A DNA stretch of 64,000 nt from Haloarchaeobius iranensis. GTDB lineage: Archaea > Halobacteriota > Halobacteria > Halobacteriales > Natrialbaceae. Location: the NCBI RefSeq assembly GCF_900103505.1, contig NZ_FNIA01000004.1, forward strand, positions 62,001-126,000, written 5' to 3'. This document shows, one piece after another, positions 20,187-28,937 of the stretch. Both the position numbers and the translations under genes were made by a program. The notes beneath the pieces were generated by a model. That model made no database searches and had not been told where the DNA came from. It saw only the letters and a list, made by a program, of their open reading frames with translations. Position 1 is the first letter of the stretch; every line of letters starts with the position of its first letter.

Positions 20187-22064
20187 TCACTCGGCCCAGA
20201 ACGAGATCGGCGGCAGCCGCGACCAGTTCGCGGAGCTGCTTCCGGTGTGGAGCCGCTTCCTGGTGCGTAACTCGACGATGTAGCTGCACTCCTCGGGGAC
20301 CTCGTCGGCGATGTCGAACTCGGCGTTGTAGTGGGTGGACTGCATGGCCTTGAGCTGCGAGCCCGACAGCGTGGCGCTGTAGAACGACACCTCTGAGTCG
20401 ACGTCGCTCCCGGTCTCGGTGTCCTCGAGCTCGTTCCAGCCCGCGTTGTTCGGCTTCAGCTGTATCTCGGCGTCCCTGAGATGGGGATGGTGGATGGTGT
20501 AGGCCAGGTCGACGTCGTCCGTCGAGATGGGGTCACACGCACCGCTGGCCTGCTGGGGGAGTTCGAGCTTCCGGAACGCGCTGGTGTTGTCGACGACCGC
20601 ACGGTTCAGCGTCTGGCCGTGTGCCGGGAGGTACGAGATGCCACCGCTGGGGGTCACCTCGCGCGCCTCGAACCGGAACGAGAACGTCTCGACGCCGATC
20701 TCGTCGGCCGGGTCGATGTCGTCGCCCGCCTGGGCCGCACCGTCCGGCACGTCCGACTCGGTCGTGAGGTGCTCGGTGTCGATACCCAGCAGGACGTCCG
20801 TGTCGAGCCAGCTGAACGAGCTTCGGGCACTCGGCGGGATGCCCTCCTCGTCGAACGTCCGCTGGATGGCGTCGTTGATGTTGAACCAGCCCTGGTTGTC
20901 CATGTCGTCACGCGTCGCCGTCACCGAGTAGCGCTCGAGCCCGCTCGCGGTGAACCGGACGAGCATCCCGACCTCGACGGACTGGGCGAGCAGGTTGGGG
21001 TTGTTCTGGTCGCCGACTGCAGCGGTGAACGCTCCGGAGGACAGCGGCGGGTCCGAGTTGTCCGCGGTCGTCGTCGAGACGAGGAACCGGTACTCGACGT
21101 CGTTGCCGCCGCCGGTCGACCGGGGGGTGCTCCCGGTCATCCGCAAGGTGCCGGTCAGCCCCCACTTCATCGAGCCGGCGTAGCCGTCGTCGTCGAAGTC
21201 GGCGTCGACGTCGAACGCGGTGCCGACGCGGGTCCAGGCGGTCGGGATGGGGTCGTCGCCGTCGCCCGGGGTGAAGTCCACACAGAGGTCGACGTGAGCG
21301 CAGTGCCCGACGTCCTCGCGGCCCGGCTCGCGCCCGTCGCTGGGCTCCTCGTCGATGAGGGTGCTCCCGCCGGACGAGGCGACCCGGAAGAACAGGTCCG
21401 GCCCGCCCCTGAACTCGATGGGCATGAACGGTGCGGGGGTCTCCTCGAAGTCCTCCCGGGAGTAGTAGATGCTGTACCAGCCACCCGAGTCCGTCGTTGC
21501 CGTCCCCAGCTCGTCCCGCTGGATGATGTCGGCGTCGAAGGCGGTCACGCTGAGGTCGGGCACCGGGACCGTCGGTTCCTCCTCGTCGGCGCAGGTGGTC
21601 ACCTGCCCACAGACCATCCACGTGTCGAAGGCCTCGAGGACCGAACACCACTGGCTCTCGGTCAGACACTCGTCCCACTCCGCGACCATCCCCTCCTGGC
21701 CCTCCATCCAGTCGGGCTGGACGACGGTGACTGTCGCGTGGACGACGTCGTCGCCGCCGGCGGGGTCGGGAATCCGGGCCGCAACGACGATGGGGTCGCC
21801 GAAGTACTCGTCCGCCTTCTGGTCGAGCGTCACCGAGAACGAGCCCGAGCCGTCGGTCTCCGCGCTCGCCAGGCGGCCACGGGTCTGCTCTTCCAGCTCC
21901 CCCTCGGTCCCGACCCTGAAGGTCTGCTTGGTGCGCGCCGATGCCGCCCTCGTTATCCCCTCCTCGTCCGGGGCACGGTAGAGCACCACCGTCGTATCTG
22001 CCATCGGTTCTTCCATCCCGGGACACGGCCGTCTGCACAGGGTTCCGTTGAACGTGTATTGCAT
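20187..22064 (-). CDS. Transthyretin/carboxypeptidase-regulatory-like protein, unknown function
   Basis: A 625-residue acidic protein without a signal peptide or membrane helix. Residues 1-105 (YTFNGTLCRRPCP ... AETDGSGSFSVTLD) and about 165-225 (PDLSVTAFDADIIQ ... ATTDSGGWYSIYY) look like two transthyretin-like/carboxypeptidase-regulatory beta-sandwiches. Cysteine-rich stretches (DECLTESQWCSVLEAFDTWMVCG and GHCAHVDLCV) lie between and after them. The C-terminal 350 residues are beta-rich and unassigned. From memory, bacterial proteins share this unusual order, so transfer is possible. The ATG at 22064 has a clear Shine-Dalgarno GGAGG about 6 bases upstream, unlike its leaderless neighbours, and TTTAAATAG at about 22117-22126. 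Confidence 0.75.
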   Translation of the reverse strand: MQYTFNGTLCRRPCPGMEEPMADTTVVLYRAPDEEGITRAASARTKQTFRVGTEGELEEQTRGRLASAETDGSGSFSVTLDQKADEYFGDPIVVAARIPDPAGGDDVVHATVTVVQPDWMEGQEGMVAEWDECLTESQWCSVLEAFDTWMVCGQVTTCADEEEPTVPVPDLSVTAFDADIIQRDELGTATTDSGGWYSIYYSREDFEETPAPFMPIEFRGGPDLFFRVASSGGSTLIDEEPSDGREPGREDVGHCAHVDLCVDFTPGDGDDPIPTAWTRVGTAFDVDADFDDDGYAGSMKWGLTGTLRMTGSTPRSTGGGNDVEYRFLVSTTTADNSDPPLSSGAFTAAVGDQNNPNLLAQSVEVGMLVRFTASGLERYSVTATRDDMDNQGWFNINDAIQRTFDEEGIPPSARSSFSWLDTDVLLGIDTEHLTTESDVPDGAAQAGDDIDPADEIGVETFSFRFEAREVTPSGGISYLPAHGQTLNRAVVDNTSAFRKLELPQQASGACDPISTDDVDLAYTIHHPHLRDAEIQLKPNNAGWNELEDTETGSDVDSEVSFYSATLSGSQLKAMQSTHYNAEFDIADEVPEECSYIVELRTRKRLHTGSSSANWSRLPPISFWAE

Positions 22065-22264
22065 CGGTATCCTCCACTAGCTATCGCCGCTAGCAACCGT
22101 ACGTTCACGACTGTTCTATTTAAAGACAGGAGTAACTTTTCGTAGGTTAGAAGAAGAATCAGGGGTAGCCGACCGTTTCGAGGCCCTGAGGACCACAACA
22201 ACCAGGCCGTACTACGACGGGCATCCGGGTACCTATCTATCTCTTTGAATATTCTGGACAGCCG

Positions 22265-24961
22265 CTACTCCAGTTCGCGCTTGAGTTCGTCCAGCAGGCG
22301 GAGTGCCTCCATCGGCGTCGTATCCGCGACGGTTATCGCCCGGAGGCGGTCCGCGACGGCGGCCCTGACGTCGTCGTCGTCGTCCGGCGACCGGTCCGGC
22401 GTGGCTCCGTGCTCACCGGGTCCGCCCGGGTCCGGCACGGCACGCTCGTCCGCAGCCTCCGCACCGTACTCGTCCGTCGTCCGCGCCAGCAGCTCCCGCG
22501 ACCGGTCGAGCACCGAGGTCGGGACGCCGGCCGCACGGGCCACCTCGACGCCGTAGGACGCGGTGGCTGGGCCGCGGCCCACCTCGTGGTTGAACCGCAC
22601 TTCGTCGTCGGTCTCCGTGGCGGAGAAGTGGAGGTTGAACGCGCCGTCGAGTTCCCGGGCCGTCTCGGTCAGCTCGTGGTGGTGCGTCGCAAAGAGCGTC
22701 GTCGCCCGGAGCTCGTCGTGGACGTACTCGGTGACGGCGCGGGCGATGGCGAGCCCGTCGGCCGTCGAGGTCCCGCGGCCGACCTCGTCGAGCAGGACCA
22801 GCGAGTCCTCGCTGGCCTCCCGGAGGATGTCCGCGAGCTCGGTCATCTCGACCATGAAGGTCGACTGCCCGCCGGCGATGTCGTCGCTCGCGCCGACGCG
22901 GGTGAACACCCGGTCGAGGATGCGGAGGTCGGTCGCGGCCGCCGGGACGAAGCTGCCGGCCTGGGCCATGATACAGATGAGAGCGACCTGCCGCATGTAC
23001 GTCGACTTCCCGCTCATGTTGGGGCCGGTGACGACGGCGAGGTACTCGTCCCGGTCGAAGCTGGCGTCGTTCGGGACGAACGAGTCCTGGGTGCGCTCGA
23101 CGACGGGGTGGCGGCCGGCCTCGATGTCGATGCCGGTCTCGGAGAAGGTGGGGCGCGAGTAGTCGTACTGCGCTGCCGCCGTGGCGAAGGCGACGAACAC
23201 GTCGAGCGCGGCGACCCGGTCGGCGAGGCGCTGGACGCGCTCGGTCTCGGCGGCGACCGCCTCGCGCACCTCGCGGAACAGCTCGTACTCCAGGTCGTCG
23301 GCGCGCTGCTCCGCCCGGAATATCTCGTCCTCGCGCTCCTTCAGCTCCGGCGTGTAGAACCGCTCCGAGTTCTTGAGCGTCTGTCTGCGCTGGTAGTCCT
23401 CAGGCACGGCGTCGAGGTTCGGGTTCGTCACCTCGATGTAGTAGCCGTGGACCTGGTTGTGCCCGACCTTCAGCGAGTCGATGCCGGTGCGCTCGCGCTC
23501 CTGTGCTTCGAGCTCGTCGATCCACCGCTTGCCCGACCGCTCGGTCTCGCGGAGCTCGTCGAGCCGGTCGTCGTAGTCCTCCCGAATCACACCGCCCTCT
23601 GTCACCTCGATTGGCGGTTCGGGGCGGATAGCTCGCCCGACGAGGTCCCGAACGTCTTCGAGTTCGTCGAGCCCGTCGCGCAGGCCGACGAGGCGATCGC
23701 AGTCGGCGTCGGCGAGCGTCGCCTTCAGCTCCGGCACCACGTCGAGGGTGTCGTTCAGCGAGCGGAGGTCCCGAGCGTTGGCGCGACCGCGGGAGACGCG
23801 GGCGATGAGCCGCTCCACGTCGTACACGTCCCGCAGCAGTTCGTGGAGCTGCTCCCGCGTGGCGGGGTCCCGGCTGAGCTCGCCGACGGCGTCGTGGCGA
23901 CCGGCGATGCGCTCCTCGTCGACGAGCGGCCGGCGGAGCCAGTCCGTGAGCCGACGGCGGCCCATCGCGCAGGCCGTCTCGTCGAGCACGTCCGCCAGCG
24001 TCGCGCCTTCGACGCCTCGCACCGCGCGGCGCTCGAACAGCTCGAGGCTGGCGAGGGCGGTCGGGTCGAGCACCATGTACTCCCGCGGGTCGTACCTCGT
24101 GAGGTGGTTGAGGTAGTCGAGGTGGCCGTCCGCCGGGGCAGTTGTGTCCGCCGAGTCGTCCGTCGCCGGCTCGCCGGCCCCACCGCGTGCGTACTCGGCG
24201 TACGCGAGCAGCGCGCCGCAGGCCCGGACCTCGGCCTCGCCCGCGAGCAGGCTGTCCGGGTCGCCGAAGTACTCGCGGACCTTCTCGGCGGCGGCGTCGA
24301 CGTCGAAGGCGGTTCGGTCGAACGGCGAAACCATGCAGTCCGCCGGGAACGCGTCGCTGCCGACCTCGGGGCCGACGATGGCCTCGGCGGGGTCGAACCG
24401 TCCGACCTCGTCGGTGACGGCCGCCGGCGACGGCGGCGCGGTCGCGTAGAAGTCGCCCGTCGACACGTCGAGCACCGCGAAGCCGTACTCCTCGGTTGTG
24501 GCGGGGTCGTCGTCCGGGTCCGCGCTCCGGGTGAGACAGGCGACGAAGTTGTTGTCCGCCGAGGCGAGCAGTTCGTCTTCGGTGAGCGTGCCGGGCGTGA
24601 CGACCCTGGTGACCGCCCGGTCGACAACCCCCGTCGTCTCCGCCGGCTCCTGCACCTGGTCCGCGACCGCAACCCGGTAGCCGGCCTCCAGCAACGACTC
24701 GATGTAGCTCTCGGCGTTGTCGATGGGCACGCCCGCCATCGGGTAGCGGCCCGTCGAGTCCTCCCGCTTGGTCAGCGTCACCTCGCAGATTCGGCTCGTG
24801 ACCTCTGCGGCCTCGCAGAACGTCTCGTAGAAGTCGCCGACCTGGAACAGCACGAGCGCGTCGTCGTAGCGCCCGGTCAGCTCGAAGTACTGCCGCATCA
24901 TCGGCGTCAGCTCGTCGGCCTGCTCGGCCATCTTCTCGGGCGGTCCGAGCGCTCCGTCCAT
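22265..24961 (-). CDS. mutS: DNA mismatch repair protein MutS
   Basis: An 898-residue MutS1-type protein. The N-terminus [20 protein letters not shown] leads to GDFYETF, the Phe-x-Glu mismatch-reading motif. Connector, lever and clamp domains follow. The ATPase has Walker [14 protein letters not shown] near residue 645 and Walker [19 protein letters not shown] near 720, then [10 protein letters not shown]. The C-terminal 80 residues are an acidic linker and a terminal helix ([13 protein letters not shown]), as in other MutS. It binds mismatches and recruits MutL; no mutL is seen in the window. It is alone on its strand apart from the SRPBCC gene upstream. Confidence 0.97.
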   Translation of the reverse strand: MDGALGPPEKMAEQADELTPMMRQYFELTGRYDDALVLFQVGDFYETFCEAAEVTSRICEVTLTKREDSTGRYPMAGVPIDNAESYIESLLEAGYRVAVADQVQEPAETTGVVDRAVTRVVTPGTLTEDELLASADNNFVACLTRSADPDDDPATTEEYGFAVLDVSTGDFYATAPPSPAAVTDEVGRFDPAEAIVGPEVGSDAFPADCMVSPFDRTAFDVDAAAEKVREYFGDPDSLLAGEAEVRACGALLAYAEYARGGAGEPATDDSADTTAPADGHLDYLNHLTRYDPREYMVLDPTALASLELFERRAVRGVEGATLADVLDETACAMGRRRLTDWLRRPLVDEERIAGRHDAVGELSRDPATREQLHELLRDVYDVERLIARVSRGRANARDLRSLNDTLDVVPELKATLADADCDRLVGLRDGLDELEDVRDLVGRAIRPEPPIEVTEGGVIREDYDDRLDELRETERSGKRWIDELEAQERERTGIDSLKVGHNQVHGYYIEVTNPNLDAVPEDYQRRQTLKNSERFYTPELKEREDEIFRAEQRADDLEYELFREVREAVAAETERVQRLADRVAALDVFVAFATAAAQYDYSRPTFSETGIDIEAGRHPVVERTQDSFVPNDASFDRDEYLAVVTGPNMSGKSTYMRQVALICIMAQAGSFVPAAATDLRILDRVFTRVGASDDIAGGQSTFMVEMTELADILREASEDSLVLLDEVGRGTSTADGLAIARAVTEYVHDELRATTLFATHHHELTETARELDGAFNLHFSATETDDEVRFNHEVGRGPATASYGVEVARAAGVPTSVLDRSRELLARTTDEYGAEAADERAVPDPGGPGEHGATPDRSPDDDDDVRAAVADRLRAITVADTTPMEALRLLDELKRELE

Positions 24962-25031
24962 GGGTGCGGCTCAGGAAGCCGACCCACAAGAGCGACCCGG
25001 TCTGTGATGCCGAATCGGTGACGGGCTCCGG

Positions 25032-25598
25032 TCAGATGGTCGACGGGCGAACGTGGAACTCGAGGTCCACCGGGCGGCGTTCGCCCTCGAGGTCGGCGAC
25101 GGCCCGCTCGAACACCTGCTGTGCCTCGCGGGCGGCGAGAGGTTTGATGCGCCGGAGCACCCAGTCGGTCGAGACCATCGGCGGGAGGCGGAGCCGGCCG
25201 AGGCGGGACCGCTGGCGGTCGAACTCGATGCGGAGTCGGATCCGGGTCGCGGGGCCGTCCTCCCCGGTCGACCGGCCACCGTCGGCTGCAGCGTCCGCCG
25301 CGTCCGGTCTCTCGTCGGCGGGCTCCAGCCCCCAGTAGCCCCTCGCGTGCACGTCCTTCGGGATGCGCCAGTCGATGCGATTCGGGCGGTCGAGCCCCGT
25401 CACGGCCGGCGTCAGCGTGTAGGAGAGCTTCCACCACTGGAGCGTGATGTCGAAACGGGTCCCGACGGAGCCGTCGCCGCGTCTGGTCACGTCCGAGACG
25501 TACTCCGAGTAGCGCTCGTGGTTCGTGAAGTCCAGCAGGAACTCGAACGCCTCCTCGCGGGGCACGTCCACGACGGTCGAGAGCTCGACTGCGTCCAC
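25032..25598 (-). CDS. SRPBCC (START-like) ligand-binding family protein
   Basis: A 188-residue protein starting MDAVELSTVVDVPREEAFEFLLDFTNHERYSEYV, the typical first strand and helix of the polyketide cyclase/START-like fold. An acidic insertion near residues 100-118 (DERPDAADAAADGG) looks like a halophilic loop, and the C-terminal long helix is REAQQVFERAVADLEG. Members bind hydrophobic ligands or act in lipid or quinone metabolism; the ligand is not apparent here. It lies 70 bases upstream of mutS on the same strand and may be co-transcribed with it, though the functions seem unrelated. Confidence 0.85.
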   Translation of the reverse strand: MDAVELSTVVDVPREEAFEFLLDFTNHERYSEYVSDVTRRGDGSVGTRFDITLQWWKLSYTLTPAVTGLDRPNRIDWRIPKDVHARGYWGLEPADERPDAADAAADGGRSTGEDGPATRIRLRIEFDRQRSRLGRLRLPPMVSTDWVLRRIKPLAAREAQQVFERAVADLEGERRPVDLEFHVRPSTI

Positions 25599-25673
25599 GC
25601 CCGCACTGAGGACCGGACCACAAAGAAGCTGTCTCCGGGCTGCATCGCCGTCGACCGGGTATGCCCGTCGCCC

Positions 25674-26708
25674 TCAGCCCTTGATGAGTCCGAACATGCC
25701 GATGGTCTCGCCGATGACCCACCCCACGAAGATGATGTAGGCGAGCAGTAAGACGTAGGATTCGACCGTCGTGAGCCGCAGGTCGGTCCGGAGCAGCGTG
25801 AACAGGAGTATCGTCGCCACCGTCAGGACACCCATCATCGGTGCCGCGACGGTGAACGAGACGGTCGAACTCCCGGCGATGAGGACCCCGATGGGGATGG
25901 CCACGAGCAGGTCGAACGTGTTCGAGCCGAGGACGTTCCCGAGACTGGTGATTCCCCGCCCGTCGCGTGCCGCCCTGACGCTGACCAGTGCGTCGGGGAG
26001 ACTCGTCGCGGCGGCGATGATGGTGACGCCGGCGATGAACTCCGGGATGCCGAACGCGGCGTTCAGCCCCTCGACCGCGCCGACGAGCGACTCCACGGCG
26101 ACCAGGATGATGAGCAGGCCGCCCGCCAGTCGGCCCCACTCGCGGACGACCGCTACCCCGCTGCCGCTGTCGTCGCTCTCGTGGTCGCCGACGTCCTGCC
26201 ACTGGATGAACAGGTACAGCCCGTAGAGGAGGAGCGGAATGGCCGCGAGCGGCCGCGTCACGCTCCCCTCGAGCTCCGTCGCGCCCTCGACGGGGAAGTA
26301 GATGACTGCGAACGCGAACGTTATCACGAGTGTGGAGACCGCCAGCATGTAGAACTGGGCCTCCTTGTAGACGATAGTGCGGTTCGAGTCGAGCGTCTCA
26401 TCGACCGCGATGCCGGAGAGCGCCGGGATGACGAGGATGTTGAAGATGGCCGACCCGACGACCGCGCCGACGCCCATCCCGAACGACCCACCGAGTGCGG
26501 TGACGACGACGCTCGCCAGTTCCGGGAAGCTCGACCCGACGGCGACGACGATAGAGCCCTGCACGACGTCCGGCAACCCGTAGTACGCCGACAGCTCTTC
26601 GGCGGAACTCTCCAGCCAGCCACTGCCGAACCAGATCATCACTGTGGTGACGACGAGGACCGCCACGTGCACTGGCGTCGTGTCGGGAAGGAGACCGCCG
26701 AGTACCAT
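25674..26708 (-). CDS. Calcium/sodium antiporter (CaCA family)
   Basis: A 344-residue protein with ten to eleven membrane helices. The two alpha repeats are present: GSSFPELASVVVTALGG in the first half and AATSLPDALVSVRAA, followed by GNVLGSNTFDLLVAIPIG, in the second, each with an acidic residue for ion binding. It should exchange Na+ for Ca2+ (or a related cation) across the cytoplasmic membrane. A cytoplasmic loop around residue 170 contains DHESDDSGSG. The frame opens at 26813, but the ATG at 26708 is just before the first helix. A UspA gene lies 133 bases upstream on the same strand. Confidence 0.92.
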   Translation of the reverse strand: MVLGGLLPDTTPVHVAVLVVTTVMIWFGSGWLESSAEELSAYYGLPDVVQGSIVVAVGSSFPELASVVVTALGGSFGMGVGAVVGSAIFNILVIPALSGIAVDETLDSNRTIVYKEAQFYMLAVSTLVITFAFAVIYFPVEGATELEGSVTRPLAAIPLLLYGLYLFIQWQDVGDHESDDSGSGVAVVREWGRLAGGLLIILVAVESLVGAVEGLNAAFGIPEFIAGVTIIAAATSLPDALVSVRAARDGRGITSLGNVLGSNTFDLLVAIPIGVLIAGSSTVSFTVAAPMMGVLTVATILLFTLLRTDLRLTTVESYVLLLAYIIFVGWVIGETIGMFGLIKG

Positions 26709-26841
26709 TATCACAACAACCGACTGCGGTGGTCTTACGAGTTGCGAACCGTCGCAGACGGCACGCCAACTCCTGTGGATTCCGACGGGGAGCGTCCCAG
26801 GCGAACCACCCACCGGTGTCGAGCCGGACCCCCCGTCGGCC

Positions 26842-27240
26842 TCACGGCAGGACCGTCACCTGATACTCCTGTGCGTCCAGTACGGTCTTGGCCGCGCTCC
26901 CGAGGACGTACTCGTCGACCCCGGAGCGGCCGTGACTCCCCATCACGATGTGGTCGACACCGCGTTCCTCGGCGAGCTCGAGTATCCGGCCGCCGACCTT
27001 CGTCGCGTAGTGGAGCCGCGACTCGTTCGTCGGTTCCGGGACGGCGTCGACCGTCGCGTCGACACCGGCCTCCCCGCACTGCTCGCGGGCATCCTCGAGC
27101 AGCTGTTCCGTCACCTCGACCTCGGGGTCCCCCACGTGGACCACGTCGAGTTCCCCGTCGAACCGGCCCGCCAGGTCGATGCCGAACGCCAGCGCACGGG
27201 TGCTCGGCTCGGACCCGTCGATCGGGACGAGTACGTGCAT
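26842..27240 (-). CDS. Universal stress protein (UspA) family
   Basis: A 132-residue single-domain Usp. It opens MHVLVPIDGSEPSTRALAFG, and the C-terminus GSHGRSGVDEYVLGSAAKTVL fits the nucleotide-binding loop. The frame is open up to 27339, but the ATG at 27240 starts the first strand and has GTTAACC on the minus strand at about 27264-27270 as TATA box. It lies upstream of the Ca/Na antiporter gene on the same strand, and linkage of Usp domains to ion transporters is common, so regulation of the antiporter is a reasonable guess. Confidence 0.9.
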   Translation of the reverse strand: MHVLVPIDGSEPSTRALAFGIDLAGRFDGELDVVHVGDPEVEVTEQLLEDAREQCGEAGVDATVDAVPEPTNESRLHYATKVGGRILELAEERGVDHIVMGSHGRSGVDEYVLGSAAKTVLDAQEYQVTVLP

Positions 27241-27351
27241 ATCCGAGGCAGTGTCTGGATTCGGGTTAACTGTTGGGTGTCCGGTCGCGCAACCTGACCG
27301 GTCAGCGGTGGGAAACCAGTATAGATAACCGTAAGACATCGTTAACCGGCG

Positions 27352-27410
27352 GTTGTGGCCAGTAACGAGCTGTTGTGGCCGGTTCGCTGAAACCGGAGCT
27401 GTATATAAAC
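27352..27410 (+). promoter_or_regulatory. Promoter with tandem operator-like repeats before the winged-helix membrane gene
   Basis: GTTGTGGCC occurs at 27352-27360 and again at 27372-27380, exactly 20 bases apart (two helical turns). An inverted repeat CCGGTT...AACCGG at 27379-27396 follows, then a strong TATA box GTATATAAAC at 27401-27410. The gene starts at 27478 behind a GGGGGAG ribosome site, so the message has a leader. The spacing suggests a dimeric activator or repressor bound upstream of the TATA box. Confidence 0.55.
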
Positions 27411-27477
27411 GTGTTGGCCATACAGGGCGTAGAGCTATAACGGTTGATACCCTGTTTCACACCGGGGGAGAAGAGAG

Positions 27478-28062
27478 GTGTCAATCAGCACGCCAGCGAT
27501 TAGTCGTACCGAACGCGCTGTCGACGCGACAGCGCTCGAAGAGGGGGAGATACATTCCGTACTGAGCAACGAGCGTCGGAGACTCGTACTCAAACAGCTC
27601 CGTCGAAACGGGGGGGCATCGACGCTCCGCGAGCTCTCCGAGTCCATCGCCGCCGAGGAGACCGGAGAGTCGCCGCCACCGCGGAACATCCGCGACAGCG
27701 TCTACGCATCCCTGCACCAGACCCACCTACCGAAGCTCGACGGGCTGGGCATCGTGAAGTACGACTCGAACACGAAGTCGGTGGCGCTCACCGACCTCGC
27801 GGACGAGCTCGTACCCTACACGGCGGTCATGAGCAACACGGGGCTGCCGTGGTACCAACACTATCTGCTGCTCGGGCTCGCGGCGATGGCGAGCGTCATC
27901 GCCGCGGACCTCGGCGTTCCGCTGCTCGCGGACGTGGGTCCCATCGGGGTCGCACTCGTGTTCTCCGTCGCGATGATCACCTCGCTCCTGGTCCAGCTGT
28001 ACACCGGGACGAGGCCACTTCAGCGGCTCGGACAACGGGTCCGCGACGGCCGCACCAACTGA
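27478..28062 (+). CDS. Winged-helix protein with two C-terminal membrane helices
   Basis: A 194-residue protein. Residues about 20-110 form a winged helix-turn-helix of the haloarchaeal DUF7344 type: IHSVLSNERRRLVLKQLRRN, TLRELSESIA, then SVYASLHQTHLPKLDGLGIVKYD and the wing. Two hydrophobic helices follow (YLLLGLAAMASVIAADLGV and IGVALVFSVAMITSLLVQLY), then a basic tail. It is probably a membrane-tethered DNA-binding regulator. The GTG at 27478 is preceded by GGGGGAG about 8 bases upstream, and the frame cannot extend further sensibly. A tandem-repeat promoter lies at 27352-27410. Its target may be the ABC exporter genes just downstream, but this is inference. Confidence 0.85.
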   Translation: MSISTPAISRTERAVDATALEEGEIHSVLSNERRRLVLKQLRRNGGASTLRELSESIAAEETGESPPPRNIRDSVYASLHQTHLPKLDGLGIVKYDSNTKSVALTDLADELVPYTAVMSNTGLPWYQHYLLLGLAAMASVIAADLGVPLLADVGPIGVALVFSVAMITSLLVQLYTGTRPLQRLGQRVRDGRTN

Positions 28063-28181
28063 CCGGCGAGTCCGAAAGGGGGCTTCCTGGTCCGTTGTTT
28101 CTGCGTGGGAACCGGCTAGCGAGCCATTAGCGCCGCGGGCAGAACGGTCTTTATGTTTCGATACGTTACATCGAACGACTG

Positions 28182-28937
28182 ATGAGTGCGATCCGAACCG
28201 AGAACCTCCGGAAGACCTACGGTGACGTCACCGCGCTCGCCGACCTCACGCTCGACATCGAGGACGGCGAGCTGTTCGGGGCGCTGGGACCGAACGGCGC
28301 GGGCAAGACGACGACCATCGGCATCCTGACCGGGCAGCTGCAGCCCGACTCCGGCACCGCGTCGGTGCTCGGCCACGACCCCGTGGCCGACCCGGTCGAG
28401 ACGCGACGCCACGTCGGCATCCTGCCCGAACAGGAGTCGCCGCCGAGTTTCATGACTCCCCGGGAGTACTTCGACTTCGTCGCGACCGTCCGCGACGTCC
28501 CGGCCGACGTGCTGGACGAGCGCGTAGAGCAGTGGGCACAGCGACTCTCGTTCACCGAGAAGCTCGACACGCTCAGCACGGACCTCTCTCGGGGACAGCA
28601 GCAGAAGGTGATGATTACCCAGGCCTTCCTCCACGAGCCCGAGGTCGTGTTCATCGACGAGCCACTCGCCAACCTCGACCCCATCGTCCAGGAGCGCGTG
28701 AAGCGCTACCTGCAGGACTACCGCGACCGGGGGAACACGCTGTTCATCTCGACGCACCACATCGAGGTCGCCGAGGAGATCTGCAGCCGCGTCGGCATCG
28801 TCTACGAGGGCCGTCTCATCGCGGACCGGCGGCCGGGCGAGATGGACGCCGAGGAGTCGCTGCTCGACACGTTCGTCGCCAACGTCGGGAGCGACGAGGA
28901 GTGGACCGAACCCGCGGCGACGCCCGGCGATGACTAG
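28182..28937 (+). CDS. ABC transporter ATP-binding protein
   Basis: A 251-residue ATPase subunit. Walker A GPNGAGKT at 36-43, Q-loop region ILPEQESPP, signature LSRGQQQKV near 143, Walker B VVFIDEPLANLDP, and switch His in FISTHHIEVAEE. It resembles the exporter class (drug, antibiotic or Nat-type). CTTTATG at about 28150-28156 is the TATA box of a leaderless start. The stop overlaps the start of the permease by 8 bases, so the two subunits are co-made. Substrate unknown. Confidence 0.94.
   Translation: MSAIRTENLRKTYGDVTALADLTLDIEDGELFGALGPNGAGKTTTIGILTGQLQPDSGTASVLGHDPVADPVETRRHVGILPEQESPPSFMTPREYFDFVATVRDVPADVLDERVEQWAQRLSFTEKLDTLSTDLSRGQQQKVMITQAFLHEPEVVFIDEPLANLDPIVQERVKRYLQDYRDRGNTLFISTHHIEVAEEICSRVGIVYEGRLIADRRPGEMDAEESLLDTFVANVGSDEEWTEPAATPGDD

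Noticed and set aside
22409-25021. A long plus-strand reading frame (870 residues) opposite mutS
   Set aside because: It is a GC-rich shadow of mutS: its product is Arg/Val/Leu-rich with no family, whereas the minus strand encodes a complete MutS.
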